Positions 8,901 to 14,913 of a stretch of 21,150 nucleotides of DNA are shown piece after piece. The stretch spans positions 1-21,150 of the forward strand of contig DATGWL010000068.1 in assembly GCA_035299505.1 (NCBI GenBank). Direction: 5' to 3'. The first letter of the stretch is position 1; every line of letters starts with the position of its first letter. Under the pieces are notes generated by a model, which did not search any database, had not been told where the DNA came from, and worked only from the letters and a program-made list of their open reading frames with translations. A program made the translations under genes and the position numbers. The DNA is from M3007 sp035299505. Lineage in GTDB: Bacteria > Bacteroidota > Bacteroidia > Chitinophagales > Saprospiraceae.

Positions 8901-9601
8901 TCGCCGATTACAAAGTTTGGAGGGATGGTAAGTTTCTTTTGGAGACCACCAACTGAATCAATCAGTTGAATCGTTTTTTGTTCCAGGTTCAAAGCCCAAA
9001 ACAGATTATTGGGGGCCGGATACCATATCTCCTGATCGGGGAGGGCACTTGGAGGCCTGCGCAGGGTTTCATGCCATTGACAGTCTGGTCCTACATAGCC
9101 GCCAATGCCAATTTTGGTGTCTAAAATCCAGATTTTATCGTTTTCTTCAAAAAGGTTAGCCGCAGCCTTATTGCTAAACCCAATGTCTGAGCCGGTGTAT
9201 GCTTTAAATGTAGTAGTTTTTCCACTAAATGGATTGTAAATCAGTATTGCGAGTTGCCCTTGTGGCGTTTGACAAAACAACCAAAGGTTTTGGCGCCTAT
9301 CTATCAGAATTCGTTTGATATTTTGTTTGATAGCAGCATCTCCTTCTACCGGATGGATCTGGAATTTTTTACCATCCATCGATACCAGGCCAACATTTGT
9401 GCCCATCCATACCAATCCTCTTTTATCCTGAATGATTTCGTAGATATGCCAGGTGGGCAGGCCGTTGTTTGGTGTCCAATAACTTAGCCTGATTACCTTT
9501 TTTTTCAAAGGAATGACTTCTACTTCCTGCGCATGCAAGCCCGATATCACACCTTGTAGTAACAGGGCCAGGATGGATATACGTAAAAGCCGAAGCGCCA
9601 T
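5933..9601 (-). CDS. Hybrid sensor histidine kinase, HTCS-type sensor without AraC output (copy B)
   Basis: A 1222-aa paralogue of the gene downstream of it, alignable from end to end. The frame is open to a TTG at 9703. The ATG at 9601 is preferred because MALRLLRISILALLLQG starts a normal signal peptide and matches the start of copy A (MALYYLRYILA). Order of parts: signal peptide (to about 25), reg_prop propellers, Y_Y_Y domain at about 700-776, membrane segment at about 784-803, HisKA with H857, ATPase with N975 and DTGIGI at 1004-1009, and C-terminal receiver with D1101/D1102, D1144, T1174 and K1196. All catalytic residues of kinase and receiver are present in both copies. The sensor region differs more than the kinase, which suggests different ligands or a heterodimer. 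It is the first gene of the leftward cluster, downstream of a TACTTTTG -7 element. No histidine-phosphotransfer protein is seen in the window. Confidence 0.9.
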   Translation of the reverse strand: MALRLLRISILALLLQGVISGLHAQEVEVIPLKKKVIRLSYWTPNNGLPTWHIYEIIQDKRGLVWMGTNVGLVSMDGKKFQIHPVEGDAAIKQNIKRILIDRRQNLWLFCQTPQGQLAILIYNPFSGKTTTFKAYTGSDIGFSNKAAANLFEENDKIWILDTKIGIGGYVGPDCQWHETLRRPPSALPDQEIWYPAPNNLFWALNLEQKTIQLIDSVGGLQKKLTIPPNFVIGDYRTGTNREIYLTNKKNIPNDPRPQILCINLQQGATLVDRSTIGNLTFRSFSNFSFRPKPVWVNNAQGLNLNLSSDNVIDLFHQNELLYPNLNRHFHEKNIKAIESRLFVLPDGSFWIIGVGALIRMEVSNNYFTSCFSDLPEQPSTRGIVRHGDNLYVNSYSGLLETSLSTGKSRFITKGIGRGLTIKDQTIWQNHNQNNVSSFQLPQLSETAHPMDHQKKLGELCEIFVSSSGNIYSSSILNAVLFKKSNEKIFRRLPELIGKTFHENEKGIWLAGDHGVWLLDSTNRIVSQFKNEFSPRGYLPSINDIHEDHEGIFWMATNQGLIRWDQTKKTVKFFTQETAFFLNNTMYALLEDQQDRLWISSQNGLICFSKKNGAFRTFTFLDGLPANEFNYLSAYRDNDGQMYFGGINGVVSLNPDSVSTKSEFNTNIILTSVLFQTEQNPNQPYNLTYEAIFGHGPLFIPNNIDALEIRYCTPAFLQEEIRYRWRIPERDTNWRYQADPTLFLLGLPHGKYTLELGIVVPGNNVMLQSSLKLPLQVEPPLYLKPWFLALLAILILVVIYIATAIRQRQLLHLSRRLSKEVAEKTAQLRFERDIIAKQKETLVQLNEEKNRFFHDLSHEFRNPLTLILSPVNDLLKQENLPTENKTRLEQVRRNAKKILHLIEEVLELSKLEAGVVPVEKGPLPLLSFIQRICQDFESIAAQKNITLQLTHTLAEELVVLTDGRKLEKILINLIQNALKFTQSGGLIHVKAQWVQQGMLDIWVSDTGIGIAPEHLERIFERYYQIPSGSKQTSRGGFGIGLSLCRHYTTLLGGNIAVFSTPGTGTDLHITIPCKAAGEIITREYPRQGKFVLNDSPLILLIDDQAEMLEYIKGILAPTFRIVTSTSGEEALEILKKQQVDLIISDFMMEGMSGLDVLIWIRQDALLQHLPFVLLTGVNSAQFEERYLQYGINGVFSKPLQESIFLQSIIQLLSSKSTQQNHEA

Positions 9602-9719
9602 ATTATAAAGGAAGTACTTTGAAGGATTTAGGATTAAAAATACGGGTAGCTGGCTAGCCTGCAGGGAACTTGGGACCCACTCGGGGCCGAAGTTGCGTAG
9701 CAAGGTACTTGTATTCGGT

Positions 9720-9727
9720 CAAAAGTA
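9720..9727 (-). promoter_or_regulatory. Predicted -7 element for the sensor operon
   Basis: The minus strand reads TACTTTTG (9727-9720), an exact match to TAnnTTTG. It lies about 120 nt upstream of the ATG at 9601. No clear TTTG or TTG is present 17-19 nt upstream, where the sequence is AT-rich (TATATATG), so activity may depend on a bound activator. The nearest TGCCGAAT box begins 29 nt beyond the element, in reverse orientation for this promoter. Confidence 0.45.
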
Positions 9728-9755
9728 GTAGTTGAAGCATTAACATATATAATAT

Positions 9756-9868
9756 TGCCGAATATTAATATTTATTTGCCGAATTGTTCATGTTTTTTTG
9801 CTATATGCCTAGATTTTGCTGGTTGTGTCAAACCTGTATTGCCGATTTTTGGTATATGTCTGCCGATT
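9756..9868 (+). promoter_or_regulatory. Array of four TGCCGA(A/T)T boxes phased at 21 bp, putative operator
   Basis: TGCCGAAT occurs at 9756-9763 and 9777-9784, and TGCCGATT at 9840-9847 and 9861-9868. Start-to-start distances are 21, 63 and 21 bp, all multiples of 21, so every box faces the same side of the helix. Between the pairs lie weaker look-alikes (TTTGCTAT near 9797 and TTTGCTGG near 9815) that are slightly off phase. The last box runs directly into the -33 TTTG of the plus-strand promoter. The array is in the gap between the divergently transcribed sensor operon and surface-protein genes, and could control both. The likely binder is the AraC-type regulator encoded at 1319-2140. Confidence 0.65.
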
Positions 9869-9894
9869 TGTAATCTGCTGCCCCCCGTACTTTG
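9867..9894 (+). promoter_or_regulatory. Predicted promoter of the surface-protein genes
   Basis: TTTG (9867-9870), then 17 nt, then TACTTTG (9888-9894). This is close to the Bacteroidota pattern TTTG-N17-19-TAnnTTTG, one T short. Its -33 box overlaps the last TGCCGATT box with the same geometry as at the receiver-AraC promoter. Transcription would begin near 9900, giving a leader of about 490 nt before the ATG at 10393. Confidence 0.55.
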
Positions 9895-10032
9895 TACCGT
9901 ATTTTAATCCTAAAATTGTAAAGACTGGTTTACACGAATATTGTACACTTTCTGGCTAATCCCGGGCTCTCCAAGTGTTTTATTCCCGTTCAAATTATTT
10001 TCTTTGGGTTCGCTCTCTGAACACAAATCAAC

Positions 10033-10161
10033 ATGTATATAGGTGAGTATTCCAAAGAAAAACTGATTGATAAACTGCCTTCTTTTAACTTAATCATTTT
10101 TCATGAAAAGAGCTACAACATACCTGTCCGGCTTTGGCGGACAATCGCCAGGACTCTTTAG
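10033..10161 (+). CDS. Possible 42-codon upstream open frame in the leader
   Basis: ATG to TAG encoding 42 aa, beginning MYIGEYSKEKL and ending RTIARTL. It lies inside the predicted leader of the surface-protein gene. The composition is plausible for a small soluble peptide, but no family is recognised and no ribosome-binding signal is clear. It overlaps the next short frame in another reading frame, so at most one of the two is likely to be translated well. Confidence 0.15.
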   Translation: MYIGEYSKEKLIDKLPSFNLIIFHEKSYNIPVRLWRTIARTL

Positions 10162-10204
10162 GGATTCCTCCATCCCCTCTCGAAATTCCTACCATTCAAG
10201 CTAG
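10103..10204 (+). CDS. Possible 33-codon leader peptide
   Basis: ATG to TAG encoding 33 aa, beginning MKRATTYLSGF and ending PSRNSYHSS. Its stop codon ends on the first base of the strong hairpin at 10204-10235, so translation of this frame could change the fold of the leader. This arrangement is seen directly. That it is a functional leader peptide is inference, and chance is a fair alternative for such a short frame. Confidence 0.22.
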   Translation: MKRATTYLSGFGGQSPGLFRDSSIPSRNSYHSS

Positions 10205-10235
10205 CCTTTAACTCCGCAACAGCGCAGTTAAGGGC
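10204..10235 (+). promoter_or_regulatory. Strong RNA hairpin in the leader
   Basis: Two 14-nt arms (10204-10217 and 10222-10235) pair around the tetraloop AACA with one G-U wobble and one C-C mismatch. No U-tract follows, so it does not look like a simple terminator. The repeated CTTTAAC sequence at 10206-10212 and 10251-10257 offers two partners for the same GTTAAGGG arm, which would allow switching between two structures. Confidence 0.4.
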
Positions 10236-10392
10236 GATGCTTGTTTGACCCTTTAACGCATCTGGCATCAATGACGCCAAGTGCGATAGCCCCCTTTGTG
10301 TCCTTAAAGATACACTCCACCTTATTTCATCTCAACCAGTTGCTGTTTCCTGGTCTTCAGTTTTGCTGCAACTAAATTCATTACCTTATCTT

Positions 10393-13089
10393 ATGCCTAA
10401 GTTCCACACTAACCTGTTTGCCAAATTGGCTATAGCCGGTTTATTGCTGGTATGCAACTCCGCCACTTCCACGGCACAAACCGATGAAATTATATCTGCC
10501 GGCTCCTATATCATAGATATGGGAAAAACGCCGCAAAACAGAGACAATGCCCTGCGGCCCTATGGCATGGTGTATGAAATGCTCCAAACCTATAAAATTC
10601 CGGTCAAATGGGTCATCAAAGGTGGAAAAGGCCAATGGGGTACTGACTTTACTCATAACGGAGTAGACTACAAGGGCGGCCCCTTTATCATACCCGCCGA
10701 GTACATCACACCCACCATCGAAAACCGCATCACTTCCTATTGGGATGCGACCAGGAAAGTAAAGGTGGTAAAAATGAACACCCCCGATACGGTGCCGGTG
10801 TACACAACCCTCTATGCAGCACCCAAATGGACCCTGGATAAAACCAACGGCGCCATTGCCCAGAGATATCTTAATCTGGCCGATATTCCCTCTGCTGCCT
10901 ACGGCGGCACCAGCCCCAGCGGCTGGAAAGATCCGGATGAGCTGGATTGCTGCGATGACCTCTTCGTCATGCCGCATGCCGACCCAGAATGGGACACTCA
11001 CCAAAACCTCTACTTCTGGAACGATACCTGCAAAGGTGGTATCTGGCTCGGCTGCCACGCCGGTAGCGCCATCGAAAATATGTTCGATAACGTAGCGCCC
11101 ATCAACCGCAACCTGCAATCCAATTTCCTCACCGAAAAAACCGGTCAGGCAAATGGCCCCGGCCCCTACTCAGAGCCGGAAAATACCCTTACGCTCTGGG
11201 GAAACCACAGCAACTCCCCTACCACACCCTATAGTTATGACTACTTCTCCGATCCGGTGATGCAAATTGTTAATAAAATTGACCTGGCAGTACAAAACGG
11301 TTCGGAAAAGGTGTATAACACCAAAAGCCCGGGCTGGCGCACCACTACCAAAGTGGGTGTGTACGACCCTGACAGCCCGGATCGCTACCAGCCTTATGTA
11401 GATCCTAAACACCGCGCCGCCATCGTGGCCTGGGGCCCCGGTATGGGCAACTCCAGCCGCGGTCTGGTAATGATGATAGGTGGCCACGAGCTGGATCAGG
11501 ATAATAAACCGGATAATATTGCCGCACAGCGACTTTTCCACAACTTCTCGCTCCTGGTGCCCAGCTTTAAAGTGGCCATTCCAACCATTACCGGCATGCC
11601 GGATACCATGGATGCCGGTGTGCCCTACGCCCTGTCCTTCACCGTGCCTCCGCCGTACAACCCCGCTGATTATACCATTCAGTGGTCCTCCGGCTGCGGC
11701 GGTACCTTCTCCCCCTCTGCAACGGTTCAAAACGTCACTTTCACCCCTCCGGTAGTAGGCAATCCTACCAGCTGCGCCATCCGGCTCGTTATTTCCGACG
11801 GTTGCGGCCGCGAAACTTTCGATGCCAATCCGCCTATTGTACGCTGCGCCTTTAAGGCTACCCCCACGGTGACCAACCCCTGCAATAACCTGCCCAACAC
11901 CGGTGTCATCAACATCTCAGTTACCGGCGGCAACCCAACCTACAGCTACAGCTGGACGAGAAGCGGCGGAGGCTCAGGCTCAGGCTCAGGCCTTACCATC
12001 TCCGGTCTGTCTGCCGGCACCTACACCGTTACTGTTACCTCCGGTGGCGGTTCTGGCTGCACCGCTACCTTCACAGCAATAGTTACGCTGCTCCCTGCCA
12101 TCAATATTGCCCACACCCAAGTAAACCCAACTTGCAATGGCAGCTCCAACGGAAGCATAACCCTCAACGTAACCGGCGGTACTCCAGCCTACACCTACCT
12201 CTGGACCGGCGGCGCCACCACAGCCAACCGCAGCGGCCTCAGTGCAGGTACTTATACCGTAACGGTGACAGATTCTCGTAACTGTACCAATACCAAATCC
12301 ATTTCTTTAACTCAACCTGCTGCGCTGTCTTTATCATCTGTTCAAACCCCGGTTTCCTGCTTCGGGGGCAATGATGGCAGCATTAACCTGACGGTGTCTG
12401 GAGGTACGCCCGGCTATACCTACCAATGGAGTAACGGGGCTACAACTATGGATCTCAGCGGCCTGACTGCCGGTACCTACTCTGTGACCGTTAAGGATGC
12501 CAACAACTGTACCGCTACTTTAAATGGTCTTTCCATCACTCAACCCGCAGCGGCACTCAGCCTGTCATCTACCCAGGTCAACATTTCTTGCAACGGCGGC
12601 AGTAACGGCTCCATCGACCTGTCCGTAACCGGAGGTACCTCACCTTATACCTACGACTGGAGTAATGATGGCGCAGAAGACCCGGACAACGACTCCCAGG
12701 ACCTGAGTGACTTGTTGGCGGGTACCTATACCGTAACCGTTACAGACAATAAAGGCTGTACCACTACGCTCACGGCTACCATCACCCAACCGGATATCCT
12801 GTTGCTCAGTGTGAGTCTCACTAACCCTACCTGCCCGCCTACAGGCATCATGCCGCTCAACAGCGACGGCGCTATTGACCTGACGGTAACAGGGGGCACC
12901 GCACCGTACACCTACAACTGGACCGACTTGACGCCGCCGCCTGCAGAACCGCAGGACCGCACCGGCCTCACAGCCGGTACCTATACGGTAACGGTTACGG
13001 ACAACAACGGATGCACTGCAACCATCTCTGCCACGCTCACCAACCAAAACCCTAACCCCGTTCAGCCGGGCGTTATCGGTAATAATTGA
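10393..13089 (+). CDS. Exported protein with an uncharacterised N-terminal domain and five SprB-type repeats
   Basis: An 898-aa surface or secreted protein. The ATG at 10393 gives a clear signal peptide (LFAKLAIAGLLLVCNSATSTAQ); the frame extends to a TTG at 10363, which is less likely. Residues about 30-400 form one globular domain with conserved-looking motifs: CCDDLFVMPHADP near 186-198, GGIWLGCHAGSA near 215-226 (C221, H222) and GLVMMIGGHELD near 357-368. The second resembles the nucleophile turn of glutamine-amidotransferase-like or ThuA-like folds, but enzyme activity is unproven. An Ig/PKD-like stretch (about 405-490) follows, then five repeats of about 76-80 aa starting near 494, 577, 653, 729 and 807, of the SprB type (CNGGSNGSI...GGTPYTYxW...AGTYTVTVTD..GC). 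It ends NPVQPGVIGNN with no recognisable type 9 secretion C-terminal domain. It is the first gene after the promoter at 9867-9894. Confidence 0.85.
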   Translation: MPKFHTNLFAKLAIAGLLLVCNSATSTAQTDEIISAGSYIIDMGKTPQNRDNALRPYGMVYEMLQTYKIPVKWVIKGGKGQWGTDFTHNGVDYKGGPFIIPAEYITPTIENRITSYWDATRKVKVVKMNTPDTVPVYTTLYAAPKWTLDKTNGAIAQRYLNLADIPSAAYGGTSPSGWKDPDELDCCDDLFVMPHADPEWDTHQNLYFWNDTCKGGIWLGCHAGSAIENMFDNVAPINRNLQSNFLTEKTGQANGPGPYSEPENTLTLWGNHSNSPTTPYSYDYFSDPVMQIVNKIDLAVQNGSEKVYNTKSPGWRTTTKVGVYDPDSPDRYQPYVDPKHRAAIVAWGPGMGNSSRGLVMMIGGHELDQDNKPDNIAAQRLFHNFSLLVPSFKVAIPTITGMPDTMDAGVPYALSFTVPPPYNPADYTIQWSSGCGGTFSPSATVQNVTFTPPVVGNPTSCAIRLVISDGCGRETFDANPPIVRCAFKATPTVTNPCNNLPNTGVINISVTGGNPTYSYSWTRSGGGSGSGSGLTISGLSAGTYTVTVTSGGGSGCTATFTAIVTLLPAINIAHTQVNPTCNGSSNGSITLNVTGGTPAYTYLWTGGATTANRSGLSAGTYTVTVTDSRNCTNTKSISLTQPAALSLSSVQTPVSCFGGNDGSINLTVSGGTPGYTYQWSNGATTMDLSGLTAGTYSVTVKDANNCTATLNGLSITQPAAALSLSSTQVNISCNGGSNGSIDLSVTGGTSPYTYDWSNDGAEDPDNDSQDLSDLLAGTYTVTVTDNKGCTTTLTATITQPDILLLSVSLTNPTCPPTGIMPLNSDGAIDLTVTGGTAPYTYNWTDLTPPPAEPQDRTGLTAGTYTVTVTDNNGCTATISATLTNQNPNPVQPGVIGNN
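11875..13050 (+). repeat. Five SprB-type repeats within the 898-aa protein
   Basis: Units start near 11875, 12121, 12349, 12577 and 12811, about 228-246 nt apart. Each has an early Cys in a (S/T)CNGG-like turn, a GGTPxYTYxW core and a late Cys after AGTYTVTVTD. The fourth unit carries an acidic insert, WSNDGAEDPDNDSQDL, shared with units of the large protein downstream. A GGCTCA hexamer is repeated three times in frame at 11971-11988 inside the first unit, giving a Gly-Ser run. Confidence 0.8.
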
Positions 13090-13134
13090 TTTGACCGGAT
13101 TTCATGCCGTATGGAATTTCCATGCGGTCAAATC
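13088..13134 (+). terminator. Inverted repeat after the 898-aa protein, possible attenuator
   Basis: GATTTGACCG (13088-13097) pairs perfectly with CGGTCAAATC (13125-13134). The 27-nt loop holds CATGCC...CCATG, which can pair further. Only a short TTTAAC follows, so termination would be partial. It lies between the stop at 13089 and the start at 13155 and could lower expression of the membrane protein or stabilise the upstream mRNA. Confidence 0.4.
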
Positions 13135-13154
13135 TTTAACAAAAGAATGATTAT

Positions 13155-14795
13155 ATGAAATCTAGGGACAAATCAGGCCTTCAGCAGCCCCCGCCCCTGT
13201 TGGGCAAAAAGGCACTGCTGTCTGTGTCCTTCTTGGAAGGGGCGGCAGTAATGGTCATCGAACTCATGGGCGCTAAAATTGTAGCGCCTTTCTATGGAAC
13301 CTCTCTGTATGTCTGGGCATCCGTGCTGGGTGTCACACTCATGGCCCTTGCAGGCGGATATTACGCAGGAGGCCGGATATCACAAAAATACACCGACAAC
13401 CGCCCCCTCTTCCTTGTATTGGGAGTAGGCGCCGCGTTCACCATTCTGGCCCCGCAAATAGCGCCATCCATCATGATGGCCACTTCCGGCCTGGGCGTAA
13501 GAATGGGCTCTCTGGTATCGGTGTTGCTGTATCTCTTTGTACCGATTACCTGTATGGGTATGGTGTCTCCACTAATCACCCAGCAAATCAACCGCGGCCA
13601 TGAAGATGCCGGGCTATCTGCCGGAACGGTTTATGCCGTGTCCACCGTGGGAGGAATTCTGGCCACTTACGCTGCCGGATTTTACCTGATCCCCGAACTG
13701 GGCATCAGAGCCACTGCCATTCTCACTGGTGGCCTGTTGGGCTTGATGGCTGTGGTCGGTATGATTTGGGCCAAAAGGATGTCTGCTGCGGTGGTCACCA
13801 TTGCCGTTTGCCTGCTCTTTATCATGACTACCTCCTTTAAAAAAGGACTTGACCCAAAAGTGAAGGTACAATACCAGTCCAGCGGAATATTAGGAGAATG
13901 GACGGTGGTTGATCAGGTAGCTGCAGTAGACCAAAACGGACAGTCGCTCTATACCCGGCAATTGCTACTCAATGGGGTAGACCAAACCTTCACCGAAGTA
14001 GGTAATGAGCCGGTGTCTATGTGGCTGTACCCCCACAAACTGTCGGCACTTGCAGGCATCAAGCCGGAAGGCTCACGGGCCTTACTGCTCGGAATGGGCG
14101 GCGGCAGTATTGCCCATGGCTTGATACAACTGGGCTTCCGTCTGGATATTGTAGAGCTGGATCAACGGGTGCCTAAAATTGCCCAAAAATGGTTCGGCTT
14201 CGACCCGGCTACAGCACAGGTACACATTGACGACGCCCGTCACTTCATCAAAAACTCCACAGAAAAGTATGATGTAGTAGTACTCGATTTGGTGAACGGC
14301 GAAGTGCAACCTTCTCACGTCTTCACTCAGGAGGGGCTGCAAGAGTTAAAGCAAATTCTTCAAGACGATGCGCTGGTAATTGTCAATTTCCAGGGGCGCT
14401 TCGATATGGAAAAACCCGAACTGTCTATTGGTCCGCGCTCGGTGTACAAAACATTTGAAGCCATTGGCTACAAAATGTTTGTCAGCAAACGCGATGCAGA
14501 AGATGAAAAAAATCTATCTGCCGACTTGTTGATGTATGGCACACCCGGAAAGCTCCAATTCGATTCAAGCTTCCAAAAGGAATTGCGATACAACGCCATT
14601 TTCCCCTTTGAAAAATTTACAGCCGATAACTATCAGCCGGTAACCGGATTCAAAGTGGACGATGCACAAGTCTTGACCGACGATAAACCCAATCTGGAAT
14701 TATTGAATGCCCCCACCATCCTCGACTGGAGGAAGAACAAAATGGTTTTCACCATGGATGGACTGCTGAAAAAAGGGCTCTCTATTTTCCATTAA
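13155..14795 (+). CDS. Membrane protein fused to a spermidine-synthase-like (aminopropyltransferase fold) domain
   Basis: A 546-aa protein. The first about 228 residues hold some seven hydrophobic segments (about 21-44, 51-72, 84-104, 116-140, 154-180, 184-206, 210-227). The second half is a SpeE-like Rossmann domain: LLGMGGGS at 311-318, acidic residues in IVELDQ at 332-337, DDAR at 359-362 and VVLDLVNGE at 375-383, and TDDKPNLE at 508-515. Soluble spermidine synthases use decarboxylated S-adenosylmethionine and putrescine and usually have a D-x-x-D-P-x-G gatekeeper loop. Here that loop reads DLVNGEVQP, so the amine acceptor may differ or the domain may do something else. The fusion of transporter-like helices and SpeE domain is known in many bacteria, but the function is poorly defined. 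It sits 65 nt after one repeat protein and 118 nt before another, probably in one transcript. Confidence 0.85.
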   Translation: MKSRDKSGLQQPPPLLGKKALLSVSFLEGAAVMVIELMGAKIVAPFYGTSLYVWASVLGVTLMALAGGYYAGGRISQKYTDNRPLFLVLGVGAAFTILAPQIAPSIMMATSGLGVRMGSLVSVLLYLFVPITCMGMVSPLITQQINRGHEDAGLSAGTVYAVSTVGGILATYAAGFYLIPELGIRATAILTGGLLGLMAVVGMIWAKRMSAAVVTIAVCLLFIMTTSFKKGLDPKVKVQYQSSGILGEWTVVDQVAAVDQNGQSLYTRQLLLNGVDQTFTEVGNEPVSMWLYPHKLSALAGIKPEGSRALLLGMGGGSIAHGLIQLGFRLDIVELDQRVPKIAQKWFGFDPATAQVHIDDARHFIKNSTEKYDVVVLDLVNGEVQPSHVFTQEGLQELKQILQDDALVIVNFQGRFDMEKPELSIGPRSVYKTFEAIGYKMFVSKRDAEDEKNLSADLLMYGTPGKLQFDSSFQKELRYNAIFPFEKFTADNYQPVTGFKVDDAQVLTDDKPNLELLNAPTILDWRKNKMVFTMDGLLKKGLSIFH

Positions 14796-14913
14796 CCCGC
14801 TGTACCGGCCTAACTGTAAGAACACTCCGATGAAAAATATACTACACTCCCACAATTCCTGCGGGATTGAACCCCGGACTAATCTCTTTCCATCTCATCT
14901 AATGCCTTTGTTG
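14796..14913 (+). other. Gap before the large repeat protein; alternative starts
   Basis: I find no promoter matching the Bacteroidota pattern and no terminator here, so read-through from the upstream genes is likely. The reading frame of the large protein is already open from an ATG at 14830, with another ATG at 14902. These would add 28 or 4 residues ahead of MKKLDNEF. Confidence 0.4.

Larger units (their letters stand above)
9895..10392 (+). other. Long untranslated leader of the first surface-protein gene
   Basis: About 490 nt without a convincing gene separate the predicted promoter from the first surface-protein start. The first half is AT-rich. The second half is more G+C-rich and carries a strong hairpin (10204-10235), a GATGC/GCATC pair (10236-10240 with 10258-10262) and a TGGC/GCCA pair (10264-10279). 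The 3' arm of the strong hairpin can also pair with CCCTTTAAC just downstream (10249-10257), so alternative folds are possible. Two short open frames (10033-10161 and 10103-10204) are listed separately. I do not recognise a known riboswitch. Confidence 0.4.

Noticed and set aside
9602..9703. N-terminal extension of sensor B from a TTG at 9703
   Set aside because: The ATG at 9601 gives a signal peptide that matches the start of the paralogue; the extension would bury it.
13105..13112. TGCCGTAT between the first two surface genes, similar to the operator box
   Set aside because: It differs at the core, lacks a second box at 21 bp and is inside an inverted repeat.
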